A stretch of 64,000 nt of DNA, from positions 5,890,001 through 5,954,000 of the forward strand of contig NZ_CP102332.1 of assembly GCF_024600715.1 (NCBI RefSeq). The letters are read 5' to 3'. The notes under the pieces are model-generated. The model was given only the letters and a program-made list of their open reading frames with translations, was not told the origin of the DNA and ran no database searches. This DNA is from Streptomyces changanensis (GTDB taxonomy: Bacteria > Actinomycetota > Actinomycetes > Streptomycetales > Streptomycetaceae). The number at the start of each line of letters is the position of its first letter. The first letter of the stretch is position 1. The position numbers were made by a program, and so were the translations under genes. Positions 9,566-18,487 of this stretch are shown here, one piece after another.

Positions 9566-9789
9566 ACGCGGAACCCTAGCGTGCCGTTCCGCTCGCGAGG
9601 CAGCCGAGCCGACGCATATGCGGGGAGACCGGGCCCTCCCACCGGCAGGCGCCGCCGTGTGCCGTGGCCCGGCACAGCCCGCCGGCGCCAACTAGGTCGC
9701 AACTGGGCATCTGTTGCTCATCGTGGAGTCATCCGACCGCATGCAGCCTTCAACTTAATGGAAGGCTAAAGAAAAGTCGGTCCGAGTCC

Positions 9790-9820
9790 TTGACCGCACC
9801 GGCTGGAACACGCCAAGGTC
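9790..9820 (+). promoter_or_regulatory. candidate promoter of the GH55-like gene
   Basis: TTGACC (9790-9795) is followed after 17-18 bp by a CAAGGT-like -10 box. An upstream AAAGAAAAGT tract lies at about 9762-9776. The whole block of about 90 bp is conserved, in inverted orientation, at 40273-40345 in front of a decayed paralogue, which supports its function. Confidence 0.6.
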
Positions 9821-9821
9821 T

Positions 9822-9835
9822 GGAGAGCGCTCTCC
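9822..9835. promoter_or_regulatory. LacI-family operator
   Basis: GGAGAGCGCTCTCC is a perfect 14-bp palindrome immediately downstream of the -10 region and 27 bp before the start codon at 9863. A repressor bound here would block transcription of the GH55-like gene. The divergent LacI gene starts 257 bp away. Confidence 0.85.
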
Positions 9836-9862
9836 CGTTTCAGGTTTGTTAAGGAGCCCTTC

Positions 9863-12064
9863 ATGCCTGTTGGCATACCGGTCGCAACACCATCCCGCAG
9901 ACGCCGTCCTCTGCCGGCCCGTAAAAGCATCGCCGGGGCGGTCGCCGCCGCCGTGGCGGGCAGCCTGCTCGCCCTGGCCCCCGCCACGACGGCACACGCC
10001 GCCCCCACCCTGCTCTCGCAGGGGAAGACGGCCACCGCCTCCTCCACCGAGGGCCCCGCCTTCGCCGCGAGCGCCGCGGTCGACGGCAACCTCACCGGCA
10101 CCCGCTGGGCCAGTTCGTGGCAGGACGCCCAGTGGCTCCAGGTCGACCTCGGCAAGAGCGCCACGCTCAGCCACGCCGTCCTGACCTGGGAAGGCGCGTA
10201 CGGCAAGAGCTACCAGATCCAGTCCTCGGAGAACGGCTCCGACTGGAGGACCGTCACCTCCGTCAGCGCCGGCGACGGCGGCACCGACGACGTCACCCTC
10301 TCCGGGACCGGCCGCTACATCCGCATGAACGGCCTCACCCGTGCCACCGGATACGGCTTTTCCCTCTGGGAGTTCCAGGTGTACGGCTCCACCGACGGTG
10401 GCGGTCCGACGCTCCCGGGCGGCGGCGACCTCGGCCCCAACGTGCACGTCTTCGACCCGTCCACGCCTGGCATCCAGGGCAAGCTGGACCAGGTGTTCCA
10501 GGAGCAGGAGTCGGCCCAGTTCGGCTCGGGCCGGCACGCCTTCCTCTTCAAGCCGGGTACGTACAACAACCTGAACGCGCAGATCGGCTTCTACACCCAG
10601 ATCGCCGGTCTTGGGCTCCGCCCGGGCGACACCACCATCAACGGCGACGTCACCGTCGACGCCGGCTGGTTCAACGGCAACGCCACCCAGAACTTCTGGC
10701 GCGGCGCGGAGGGCCTGACCCTCAACCCGGTCAACGGCACCAACCGGTGGGCCGTCTCGCAGGCATCGTCCTTCCGCCGCATGCACGTCAAGGGCGGTCT
10801 CAACCTGGCGCCGAACGGCTACGGCTGGGCCTCCGGCGGGTACATCGCCGACTCCAAGGTCGACGGCCAGGTCGGCAACTACTCCCAGCAGCAGTGGTAC
10901 ACCCGCGACAGCTCGATCGGCGGCTGGTCCAACAGCGTCTGGAACCAGACCTTCTCCGGCACCGAGGGCGCTCCGGCGACCTCCTTCCCCGAGCCCCGCT
11001 ACACCACGCTCGACACCACGCCGATCTCCCGCGAGAAGCCCTACCTCTACCTCGACGGCAGCGAGTACAAAGTGTTCGCGCCCGCCAAGCGCGTCAACGC
11101 ACGCGGCACCAGCTGGGCCAACGGCACCCCGCAGGGCGAGTCCATCCCGCTCAGCCAGTTCTACGTGGTCAAGCCCGGTGCCACCGCCGCCACCATCAAC
11201 CAGGCGCTGGCCCAGGGCCTGCACCTGCTCTTCACCCCGGGCGTCTACCACGTCGACCAGACCATCAACGTGAACCGGGCGAACACCATCGTGCTCGGCC
11301 TCGGCCTCGCCACGATCATCCCGGACAACGGCGTCACCGCGATGAGGGTGGCCGACGTCGACGGGGTCCGGCTCGCCGGCTTCCTGATCGACGCGGGCCC
11401 GGTCAACTCCCCGACGCTGCTGGAGATCGGGCCGCAGGGCGCAGGCGCGGACCACGCCGCCAACCCCACCACCGTGCAGGACGTCTACATCCGCATCGGC
11501 GGCGCCCACGTCGGCAAGGCCACCACCAGCATGGTCGTGAACAGTGACGACGCGATCATCGACCACACCTGGGTCTGGCGCGCCGACCACGGCGAGGGCT
11601 GGGGCTGGGAGACCAACCGCGCCGACTACGGCGTCCGGGTCAACGGCGACGACGTGCTCGCCACCGGCCTGTTCGTCGAGCACTTCAACAAGTACGACGT
11701 CGAGTGGTACGGCGAGCGCGGCCGCACGATCTTCTACCAGAACGAGAAGGCGTACGACGCCCCCAACCAGGCCGCCATCCAGAACGGCACCACGAAGGGC
11801 TACGCCGCCTACCGCGTCGACGACTCGGTGAACACCCACGAGGCGTGGGGTCTCGGCAGCTACTGCAACTACAACGTCGACCCGACCATCGTCCAGGACC
11901 ACGGCTTCAAGGCGCCCGTCAAGCCGGGCGTGAGGTTCCACAGCCTCCTGGTGGTCTCTCTCGGCGGAATGGGCCACTACAACCACGTCATCAACAACAC
12001 CGGGGCGTCCACCATCCCCGCCGGCACCTCGACCGTGCCCTCGACGGTCGTCTCCTTCCCCTGA
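9863..12064 (+). CDS. secreted GH55-like beta-1,3-glucanase with CBM32 domain
   Basis: This 733-residue exported protein has a twin-arginine-like signal region (residues 1-49, cut near AHA-AP). A discoidin/F5-8C (CBM32) domain follows (residues about 52-175, from LLSQGKTATAS to LWEFQVYG). The rest is a long beta-helical region with the segments HLLFTPGVYHVDQTINV and VNGDDVLATGLFVEHFNKY, characteristic of GH55 exo- and endo-beta-1,3-glucanases (two right-handed beta-helix halves). The RBS AAGGAG lies 6-11 bp upstream of ATG 9863. It is under the LacI-type operator and divergent from the repressor. Automatic annotation often calls this family simply discoidin-domain protein; GH55 is my assignment from motifs, not from a search. 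Confidence 0.75.
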   Translation: MPVGIPVATPSRRRRPLPARKSIAGAVAAAVAGSLLALAPATTAHAAPTLLSQGKTATASSTEGPAFAASAAVDGNLTGTRWASSWQDAQWLQVDLGKSATLSHAVLTWEGAYGKSYQIQSSENGSDWRTVTSVSAGDGGTDDVTLSGTGRYIRMNGLTRATGYGFSLWEFQVYGSTDGGGPTLPGGGDLGPNVHVFDPSTPGIQGKLDQVFQEQESAQFGSGRHAFLFKPGTYNNLNAQIGFYTQIAGLGLRPGDTTINGDVTVDAGWFNGNATQNFWRGAEGLTLNPVNGTNRWAVSQASSFRRMHVKGGLNLAPNGYGWASGGYIADSKVDGQVGNYSQQQWYTRDSSIGGWSNSVWNQTFSGTEGAPATSFPEPRYTTLDTTPISREKPYLYLDGSEYKVFAPAKRVNARGTSWANGTPQGESIPLSQFYVVKPGATAATINQALAQGLHLLFTPGVYHVDQTINVNRANTIVLGLGLATIIPDNGVTAMRVADVDGVRLAGFLIDAGPVNSPTLLEIGPQGAGADHAANPTTVQDVYIRIGGAHVGKATTSMVVNSDDAIIDHTWVWRADHGEGWGWETNRADYGVRVNGDDVLATGLFVEHFNKYDVEWYGERGRTIFYQNEKAYDAPNQAAIQNGTTKGYAAYRVDDSVNTHEAWGLGSYCNYNVDPTIVQDHGFKAPVKPGVRFHSLLVVSLGGMGHYNHVINNTGASTIPAGTSTVPSTVVSFP

Positions 12065-12118
12065 CGCACCCTCGCTTCTCCGCCGGTCTCCGGTAACGCC
12101 ACGGAGCCGACCGCAACT

Positions 12119-12158
12119 CCCCGGGCCGGGTGAACAGTCCCCGCGCCCCGGCCCGGGG
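12119..12158 (+). terminator. hairpin after GH55-like gene
   Basis: CCCCGGGCCGGG (12119-12130) pairs with CCCGGCCCGGGG (12147-12158), a perfect 12-bp stem, 55 bp after the stop codon. Confidence 0.7.
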
Positions 12159-12246
12159 CACCTACCGCACCACCCGACCAGCCAGGACGCCCTGACCCTG
12201 GCGCGTCACCGATAGTGACATGGGCATGCCACACCCGCCCGCCCCG

Positions 12247-12260
12247 AGAGAGCGCTGCAT
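12247..12260. promoter_or_regulatory. degenerate LacI-type operator half
   Basis: AGAGAGCGCTGCAT keeps the left arm and centre of the GGAGAGCGCTCTCC palindrome but has lost the right arm. It sits about 63 bp before the next start codon, in the position expected of an operator. It may be a weak site or chance. Confidence 0.3.
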
Positions 12261-12322
12261 CGGCGGGTGAGCCCCATCCGGGAGCTGGTCGCACGTCACC
12301 GCCATTGACATCAGGAGCCGCA

Positions 12323-14500
12323 ATGTCACATCCCCCCTCCATGGCCGCACCAGCCCGCCGCACGCGCGGCGCGGCGGCAGCCCTGACCCTCGGAGCGCTT
12401 CTCGCCTCCTCCCTCACCGCCCTTGCCACCGCGCCCGCCGCCAGCGCCGCTGAGACCCTGCTGTCCCAGGGCAAGACGGCCACCGCCTCCTCCTCCGAAG
12501 GCGCGGCCTTCTCCGCCGCCGCCGCCGTCGACGGCGACCTCACGGGCACCCGGTGGGCCAGCCAGTGGAGCGACGCCCAGTGGTTCCAGGTCGACCTCGG
12601 CGCGACCAAGGACCTGAGCCGCGTGGTCCTCACCTGGGAGGGCGCGTACGGCAAGAACTACGAGATCCAGGTCTCGGACGACGGGACCACCTGGCGCACG
12701 GCCAAGACCGTGACCGGCAGCGACGGCGGCACCGACGACATCGCGATCTCCGGTTCGGGCCGGTACGTGCGCATGAACGGCCTCGTCCGCTCCAGCGGCT
12801 ACGGCTACTCGCTGTGGGAGTTCCAGGTGTACGGCGAGAGCGGCGGCACCACCCCGCCGCAGGGCGCCGTGCGCGTGGCGGGCTCTCAGGGCAACTGGCA
12901 GCTGACCGTCGGCGGGCAGCCGTACACCGTGAAGGGCCTCACCTGGGGTCCGGCGATGGCCGACGCCGCCCGCTACATGCCGGACCTGAAGTCCATGGGC
13001 GTCAACACCGTGCGGACCTGGGGGACCGACGCCTCCAGCAAGCCCCTGCTCGACGCGGCGGCCGCCCACGGTCTCAAGGTGATGAACGGCTTCTGGCTCC
13101 AGCCGGGCGGCGGCCCCGGCTCCGGTGGCTGCGTCAACTACGTCACCGACACGACGTACAAGAACACCATGCTCACCGAGTTCGCGAAGTGGGTCGACAC
13201 CTACAAGTCCCACCCCGCGACGCTCATGTGGAACGTCGGCAACGAGTCCGTCCTCGGTCTGCAGAACTGCTACAGCGGCACCGAGCTGGAGAACCAGCGC
13301 AACGCGTACACGACCTTCGTCAACGACGTCGCCAAGAAGATCCACTCCATCGACCCCGACCACCCCGTCACCTCGACGGACGCCTGGACCGGAGCCTGGC
13401 CCTACTACAAGCGCAACGCGCCGGACCTCGACCTGTACTCGATGAACGCCTACGGCGACATCTGCGGCGTCCGGCAGGACTGGATCGACGGCGGGTACGA
13501 CAAGCCGTACATCATCACCGAGACGGGCAACGCCGGCGAATGGGAGGTGCCCGACGACGTCAACGGCGTCCCCGACGAGCCCACCGACGTCCAGAAGGCC
13601 GAGGGCTACACCAAGGCCTGGGACTGCATCACCGGCCACCGGGGCGTCGCCCTGGGCGCGACGATGTTCCACTACGGCCTCGAACACGACTTCGGCGGCG
13701 TCTGGTTCAACCTCCTCCCGGACGGCCTCAAGCGTCTGTCGTACTACGCGGTGAAGAAGGCCTACGCCGGCTCCACCACCGGCGACAACACCCCGCCGGT
13801 CATCACGAACATGACGGTCACCCCGGCCTCCGCGGCTCCGGCGGGCCGTGAGTTCACGGTCCGCGCCGACATCCGCGACCCCGACGGCGACACGGTCACT
13901 CCCAAGATCTACCTGAGCGGCAACTACGCCAACGGCGACAAGCGTCTCGTCGACGCGCAGTGGCGTTCGCTCGGCAACAACACCTTCGCCGTCACGGCGC
14001 CCGAGAAGCTCGGCGTGTGGAAGGTCTACATCCAGGCCGAGGACGGCCGGGGCAACGCCGGCATCGAGACGAAGTCCGTCAAGGTCGTCGCCCCGCCCGT
14101 CGCCGGCACCAACATCGCCCTGGGCAAGCCCGCCACCGCCTCCTCCTCCCAGGCCTCCTACGGCGACTGCCCCTGCCCGGCGAGCAACGCCTTCGACGGC
14201 AACACCGGTACCCGCTGGGCCAGCGACTGGAGCGACCCGCAGTGGATCCAGGTGGATCTCGGCTCGGTCCGCTCCTTCAACCGGCTCCAGCTGGTCTGGG
14301 ACCCGGCCTACGCCCGCTCCTACGAGGTCCAGGTCTCGGACAACGGCACCACCTGGCGCACGATCCACACCACCACCAGCGGCAACGGCGACATCGACAC
14401 CATCGAGACGCCCGCCACCGCCCGGTACGTCAAGCTCCAGCTCACCGCGCGCGGCACCGGCTGGGGCTACTCGCTCCACGAGTTCGGCGTCTACAGCTGA
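12323..14500 (+). CDS. secreted CBM32 - clan GH-A-like hydrolase - CBM32 protein
   Basis: This 725-residue exported protein starts at ATG 12323 (AGGAG 6-10 bp upstream). Order: signal peptide (about 1-44, cut after ASA), CBM32 (45-170) nearly identical in layout to that of the upstream gene, a TIM-barrel catalytic domain (about 180-485), an immunoglobulin-like linker domain (about 495-590) and a second CBM32 (about 595-725). The barrel has LMWNVGNES (candidate acid/base Glu) and YIITETGN (candidate nucleophile Glu), the spacing of GH2/GH5-type retaining enzymes. Family-level assignment is uncertain; with its neighbours, beta-1,3- or mixed beta-glucan is a reasonable substrate. The gene follows the GH55-like gene in the same direction. 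Confidence 0.8.
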   Translation: MSHPPSMAAPARRTRGAAAALTLGALLASSLTALATAPAASAAETLLSQGKTATASSSEGAAFSAAAAVDGDLTGTRWASQWSDAQWFQVDLGATKDLSRVVLTWEGAYGKNYEIQVSDDGTTWRTAKTVTGSDGGTDDIAISGSGRYVRMNGLVRSSGYGYSLWEFQVYGESGGTTPPQGAVRVAGSQGNWQLTVGGQPYTVKGLTWGPAMADAARYMPDLKSMGVNTVRTWGTDASSKPLLDAAAAHGLKVMNGFWLQPGGGPGSGGCVNYVTDTTYKNTMLTEFAKWVDTYKSHPATLMWNVGNESVLGLQNCYSGTELENQRNAYTTFVNDVAKKIHSIDPDHPVTSTDAWTGAWPYYKRNAPDLDLYSMNAYGDICGVRQDWIDGGYDKPYIITETGNAGEWEVPDDVNGVPDEPTDVQKAEGYTKAWDCITGHRGVALGATMFHYGLEHDFGGVWFNLLPDGLKRLSYYAVKKAYAGSTTGDNTPPVITNMTVTPASAAPAGREFTVRADIRDPDGDTVTPKIYLSGNYANGDKRLVDAQWRSLGNNTFAVTAPEKLGVWKVYIQAEDGRGNAGIETKSVKVVAPPVAGTNIALGKPATASSSQASYGDCPCPASNAFDGNTGTRWASDWSDPQWIQVDLGSVRSFNRLQLVWDPAYARSYEVQVSDNGTTWRTIHTTTSGNGDIDTIETPATARYVKLQLTARGTGWGYSLHEFGVYS

Positions 14501-14520
14501 CGGAGCCGAACCCCCAAGAC

Positions 14521-14554
14521 GGGTGGCGGGGCCTGCCGCTCGGCCCCGCCACCC
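14521..14554 (+). terminator. hairpin terminator
   Basis: GGGTGGCGGGGCC (14521-14533) pairs perfectly with GGCCCCGCCACCC (14542-14554), 20 bp after the stop codon of the CBM32 protein gene. Confidence 0.75.
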
Positions 14555-14646
14555 CGGCACCACCGCACGAAGCGCAACCGCCACCACACCAGTCGCGTGG
14601 CGTCCTCGCGTGCACGCGAACCCACCCCCATGGGCAGGAGATCCCC

Positions 14647-15738
14647 ATGAGATCGAGTCCGAAAAGGCTCCCCGCACTCCTCCTCGGTACGGCCCTCATC
14701 GCCAGCGTCCTCGGCATCGGCACCATCGCCTCCGCCGCGGGCACAGACAGCGGCATCCCTCCCGCCGTCGCCGCGGCCGACGCTCACAGCGGACACACCA
14801 TGGCCGTGTCTACCCAGGCGTCGGGCGACGACCCCGACGGAGACGGCTACATCCCGGCCGTACCCCAGGTCACCGGCGTCGTCCCCTCCACGGCCACCCC
14901 GCCCCCGGCCTACCATCACGAGTTCCAGGCCGGCTGCTCCGTCACCCACACCGCCCCGGACGACCCGATCGTCTACCCGGGCCAGTTCGGCAAGTCCCAC
15001 GACCACACGTTCATGGGCAACACCTCCACCAACGCCGCCAGCACCACCGGCTCGCTCTACGGAGGGAACACCACCTGCAAGGCGCCCGCGGACGCCTCCG
15101 CCTACTGGATGCCCTCGCTGTACAAGGGCGACCAGAAGATCCTGCCCGTCGGCCCACAGGTCATCTACTACAAGGCGGGCGTGACCGACTACAGGAGCGT
15201 GCGGCCCTTCCCCAAGGGTCTGCGGTTCGTCGTCGGCAACCCCATGCAGAGCGCGCAGGAGTTCCGGGCCCACAAGGGCTTCGTCGAGGGCTGGGAATGC
15301 GGTGACAGCTTCTTCAACACCGACATCCCGGCGAGCTGCCCGAGCCGGCCCGACGTCCAGCTCAACCTGCGCATGCAGGCCCCCAGTTGCTGGGACGGAA
15401 AGTACCTCGACACCCCGAACCACCAGAGCCACATGGCCTACCCGGTGGTCAAGCCCGGCACCAACGACAACATGTGCCCGGCCTCCCACCCGGTCGCCCT
15501 GCCGATGATCGAGTTCAAGATGGCGTGGCCGGTCAACGGCGACATGAGCCAGGTCCGCCTCGCCAGCGGGCGCGGCTACTCCTTCCACTACGACTTCTTC
15601 AACGCGTGGGAGGAGCGCACCCTCAAGGCCCTGGTCGACCACTGCATCGTCGGCGGCCTGCAGTGCGACACCCGGGGCTTCGACCTGTACCGCCCCGAAC
15701 GCGGTGCCGTGCTGAACGCCGACCACCGCCTGCCCTGA
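14647..15738 (+). CDS. secreted DUF1996-domain protein
   Basis: This 363-residue exported protein has a signal peptide (residues 1-30, cut near ASA-AG) and a long DUF1996 domain. It is recognised by HHEFQAGCSVTHT, the GKSHDHTFMGN segment and several conserved Cys and His residues, including a CSV...C pattern. DUF1996 is common in fungi and in actinobacteria beside polysaccharide hydrolases. No activity is firmly known to me; the His-rich HDHTF motif and its placement between glucanase genes suggest a role in attack on polysaccharide. It starts at ATG 14647 with AGGAG just upstream, and lies between two terminators, so it is probably its own transcript. Confidence 0.8.
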   Translation: MRSSPKRLPALLLGTALIASVLGIGTIASAAGTDSGIPPAVAAADAHSGHTMAVSTQASGDDPDGDGYIPAVPQVTGVVPSTATPPPAYHHEFQAGCSVTHTAPDDPIVYPGQFGKSHDHTFMGNTSTNAASTTGSLYGGNTTCKAPADASAYWMPSLYKGDQKILPVGPQVIYYKAGVTDYRSVRPFPKGLRFVVGNPMQSAQEFRAHKGFVEGWECGDSFFNTDIPASCPSRPDVQLNLRMQAPSCWDGKYLDTPNHQSHMAYPVVKPGTNDNMCPASHPVALPMIEFKMAWPVNGDMSQVRLASGRGYSFHYDFFNAWEERTLKALVDHCIVGGLQCDTRGFDLYRPERGAVLNADHRLP

Positions 15739-15758
15739 GCCGGTCGGCGATGCGCACC

Positions 15759-15797
15759 GGCCCGGTCGCCCTCTCCCATACTCGGGGCGACCGGGCC
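15759..15797 (+). terminator. hairpin with T-tract
   Basis: GGCCCGGTCGCCC (15759-15771) pairs with GGGCGACCGGGCC (15785-15797) and is followed by TTT. It terminates the DUF1996 gene. Confidence 0.8.
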
Positions 15798-15834
15798 TTT
15801 CGCGTGCGCAGGTGACGGTTGATCAGCAGAGGGC

Positions 15835-15879
15835 TTGACGTGGACCCCCTCGCGGACGAAAGCTTGGAGAGCGCTCTCC
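15835..15879 (+). promoter_or_regulatory. promoter with LacI-type operator for GH3 gene
   Basis: TTGACG (15835-15840), an 18-bp spacer and AAAGCT form a candidate promoter. The perfect palindrome GGAGAGCGCTCTCC (15866-15879) follows at once, in the same order and spacing as at 9790-9835. It should place the GH3 gene in the same regulon. Confidence 0.75.
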
Positions 15880-15889
15880 CAGTCGGGGG

Positions 15890-18349
15890 GTGGTTGACGT
15901 GACTGGGGTGGGAATGACCGACGACGTGATCGACCTGATGCTGCAGAAGCTCGATCTGACTCAGAAGGTACGGCTGCTGAGCGGTGCCACCACCTGGCGG
16001 ACCGCCGACGAGCCGGCCGTCGAGCTGCGTCAGATGGTCATGTCCGACGGCCCTGCCGGCGTGCGAGGAGAGGCGTGGGACGAACGGCGCACCTCCGCGC
16101 TGCTGCCGTCGGCGTCCGCGATCGGCGCGCTGTGGGACGAGGAGCTGGTCGAGCGGCTGGGTGGTCTGCTCGCCTCGGAAGCGGCCCGCAAGGGTGTGGA
16201 CATCGTCCTCGCCCCCACGCTCAACCTGCACCGCACTCCGCGGGGCGGCCGGCACTTCGAGTGCTACTCGGAGGATCCGGAGCTGACGGGCCGTACCGGT
16301 GCGGCGCTGATCCGGGGCATCCAGGCGGCCGGGGCGGCGGCCACGGCCAAGCACTACGTCGCCAACGATTCCGAGACCGAGCGCATGCATGTCGACGTAC
16401 GGGTCTCCGAGCGGGTACTCAGGGAGGTGTACCTCGCTCCGTTCGAGGCGGCCGTCGACGCGGGCGTGTGGCTGGTCATGGCCGGATACAACAGCGTGAA
16501 CGGCGCCACCATGACCGCAAACAGCCTTCTCGCCGAGCCGCTCAAGGGCGACTGGGGCTTCGACGGGGTGGTCGTCTCGGATTGGGGCGCGCTCCGTTCG
16601 ACGACGGGTCCCGCGCTCGCCGCACTCGACCTGGCGATGCCCGGACCGCAGGGACCGTGGGAAGCGGAACTGGCCCAGGCGGTGAAGGACGGCCTCGTCC
16701 CCGAGGAGATCATCGACGACAAGGTGCGGCGCCTGCTGAGGCTCGCCCACCGCCTTCACGCCCTCGGTCCGCGCCGGCCCCGGCGCGGACCGGCGTACAC
16801 ATCCCGCGACACACGCAAGCTGCTGCGCCGGACGGTGGCCGCCGGATCGGTACTCCTGAGCAACCGCGGGGTGCTGCCGCTGGACCGGGCCGCCCTGTCG
16901 ACCGTCGCGGTCATCGGCGCACACGCCGCGTCCCCGCGGGTGCAGGGTGGTGGCAGCGCCGGCGTCTTCGACTCGGGCACGGTCACGCCCCTCGACGGAA
17001 TCCGTGCCCGACTGCGCGGACATGCCCGCGTCGTGCACGTACCCGGCCCTTCCCTGGGCGTACCCCCGGCCCCTCTCGACCCCGACCGATGCAACAACCC
17101 CAGGTCGGGGCAGCCCGGAGTGCTGCTGCGGCTCCTCGACGCGGGCGGCGACGAGCTGTACGCGGAACACCGCTTGTCAGGGCGGCAGTTGGAACCGCCG
17201 GTCGTTCCCGGCGCGCGTACCGTGGAGGTCAGCGCGTTGATCAGGGCGGAGGCGATGGGGGAGTGGACCTTCGGCGTCGCCGGCTTCGGACGCATGTCGC
17301 TCACGCTTGACGACCGGATCGTGCTGGACGGTGAGTTCCCCTGCACCACCGACGACCCTGCCGTCGTCCACGTGACCCCGCCCCTGCACACCGCGCAGGC
17401 GACGATCAGCACACGACAGCCCGTCCATCTGGTGGCCCGGCGTGAACTGGTCCCGGGAGCCGGGCGGGCCGTGATCGTCGCGGCGGCGCCCCCGGAGCAC
17501 GAGGCCTCGGCCGCGCTCGCCGAGGCGGTGGAAGCAGCCCGGAACGCGGACGCGGTGATCATGGTGGTCGGCACCACCGAGCACACCGAGACCGAAGGAC
17601 ACGACCGCACGGATCTCTCCCTGGGCGGACACCAGAACGCGCTCGTCCGCGCCGTGGCAGCGGTCAACCCGCGCACCGTCGCCGTGGTCAACAGCGGCGG
17701 CCCGGTGGAGCTTCCGTGGCGGGAGGAGGTGGGTGCGGTCCTGCTCTCCTGGTTTCCCGGACAGGAGGCCGGTTCCGGTCTCGCCGACATGCTCTTCGGA
17801 CTCGTCGAGCCCGGCGGCCGGCTTCCGACGACCTGGGCGGCCTCACTCCCGGACGCACCCGTCACCCGCTCACAGCCGGTCGAAGGCCGACTCGACTACG
17901 AGGAAGGTCTGCACATCGGCTACCGCGCCTGGGTGCGCGCCGAGAGTGAACCCGCCTACTGGTTCGGGCACGGCGAGGGGTACACCACGTGGGAGTACGG
18001 GCCGGTGAGCGCCCCGGCGCAGGTGACGGAAGGCAACCCGTTCACCGTCAGCGTCCGGCTGCGCAACACGGGCGCGAGGTCCGGTCGCGAGGTGGTGCAG
18101 GTGTACCTGGCGCGCCCGGACTCCGCTGTGGAGCGACCGGACCTCTGGTTCGCCGGCTACGCCGCCGTCCAGGCAGAGCCCGGTGCCTCGGCGACCGCCG
18201 TAGTGGACGTGCCGGCACGCGCACTGCGGCACTGGTCCGAGGAAGCCCGGGCCTGGCGCACGGAGGCAGGGGCATACCGAATCATGGTGGGGCGTTCCGC
18301 CGGCCACCTGGTATGGCACGGGAACCTGAGCGTCCAGGAGCCCTGGTGA
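15890..18349 (+). CDS. GH3 beta-glucosidase with PA14-like insert, cytoplasmic
   Basis: This protein of up to 819 residues hydrolyses beta-glucosides. The GH3 N-terminal barrel shows KGVDIVLAPTLNLHRTPRGG, AAATAKHYVANDSE and the nucleophile motif VVVSDWGA (Asp231 counted from GTG 15890). A PA14-like module is inserted at about residues 400-530, then the alpha/beta sandwich domain and a C-terminal fibronectin-III-like domain (NPFTVSVRLRNTGARSG). This is the layout of KglII/BglX-like enzymes of about 820 residues. Several in-frame starts exist (GTG 15890, 15899 and 15908; ATG 15914); ATG 15914 gives the best family N-terminus. There is no signal peptide, so it probably works on imported oligosaccharides. 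The operator lies immediately upstream. Confidence 0.92.
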   Translation: MVDVTGVGMTDDVIDLMLQKLDLTQKVRLLSGATTWRTADEPAVELRQMVMSDGPAGVRGEAWDERRTSALLPSASAIGALWDEELVERLGGLLASEAARKGVDIVLAPTLNLHRTPRGGRHFECYSEDPELTGRTGAALIRGIQAAGAAATAKHYVANDSETERMHVDVRVSERVLREVYLAPFEAAVDAGVWLVMAGYNSVNGATMTANSLLAEPLKGDWGFDGVVVSDWGALRSTTGPALAALDLAMPGPQGPWEAELAQAVKDGLVPEEIIDDKVRRLLRLAHRLHALGPRRPRRGPAYTSRDTRKLLRRTVAAGSVLLSNRGVLPLDRAALSTVAVIGAHAASPRVQGGGSAGVFDSGTVTPLDGIRARLRGHARVVHVPGPSLGVPPAPLDPDRCNNPRSGQPGVLLRLLDAGGDELYAEHRLSGRQLEPPVVPGARTVEVSALIRAEAMGEWTFGVAGFGRMSLTLDDRIVLDGEFPCTTDDPAVVHVTPPLHTAQATISTRQPVHLVARRELVPGAGRAVIVAAAPPEHEASAALAEAVEAARNADAVIMVVGTTEHTETEGHDRTDLSLGGHQNALVRAVAAVNPRTVAVVNSGGPVELPWREEVGAVLLSWFPGQEAGSGLADMLFGLVEPGGRLPTTWAASLPDAPVTRSQPVEGRLDYEEGLHIGYRAWVRAESEPAYWFGHGEGYTTWEYGPVSAPAQVTEGNPFTVSVRLRNTGARSGREVVQVYLARPDSAVERPDLWFAGYAAVQAEPGASATAVVDVPARALRHWSEEARAWRTEAGAYRIMVGRSAGHLVWHGNLSVQEPW

Positions 18350-18487
18350 CGTCAACACCGGACGGTGGCCGACTGCAAGCTGCGCGCGTCACGAGAATCC
18401 CGCACAGACGGATGACGATGGATAGCTGGATGACTTATGGATGCGTCTCTCCACGCATGGAGCTCTCTGGAAAGTTGAATTAGGATC

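Noticed and set aside
9755..11986. 743-codon minus-strand open frame opposite the GH55-like gene
   Set aside because: Repetitive Val/Ala/Asp/Gly composition and no domain; the plus-strand gene has signal peptide, CBM32 and beta-helix motifs.
12247..12260. Fifth full member of the LacI operator set
   Set aside because: Only the left arm and centre match, so I list it as a degenerate site and do not count it as an operator.
12326..14677. 783-codon minus-strand open frame
   Set aside because: Shadow of the CBM32-hydrolase gene; no start-RBS pair and low-complexity composition.
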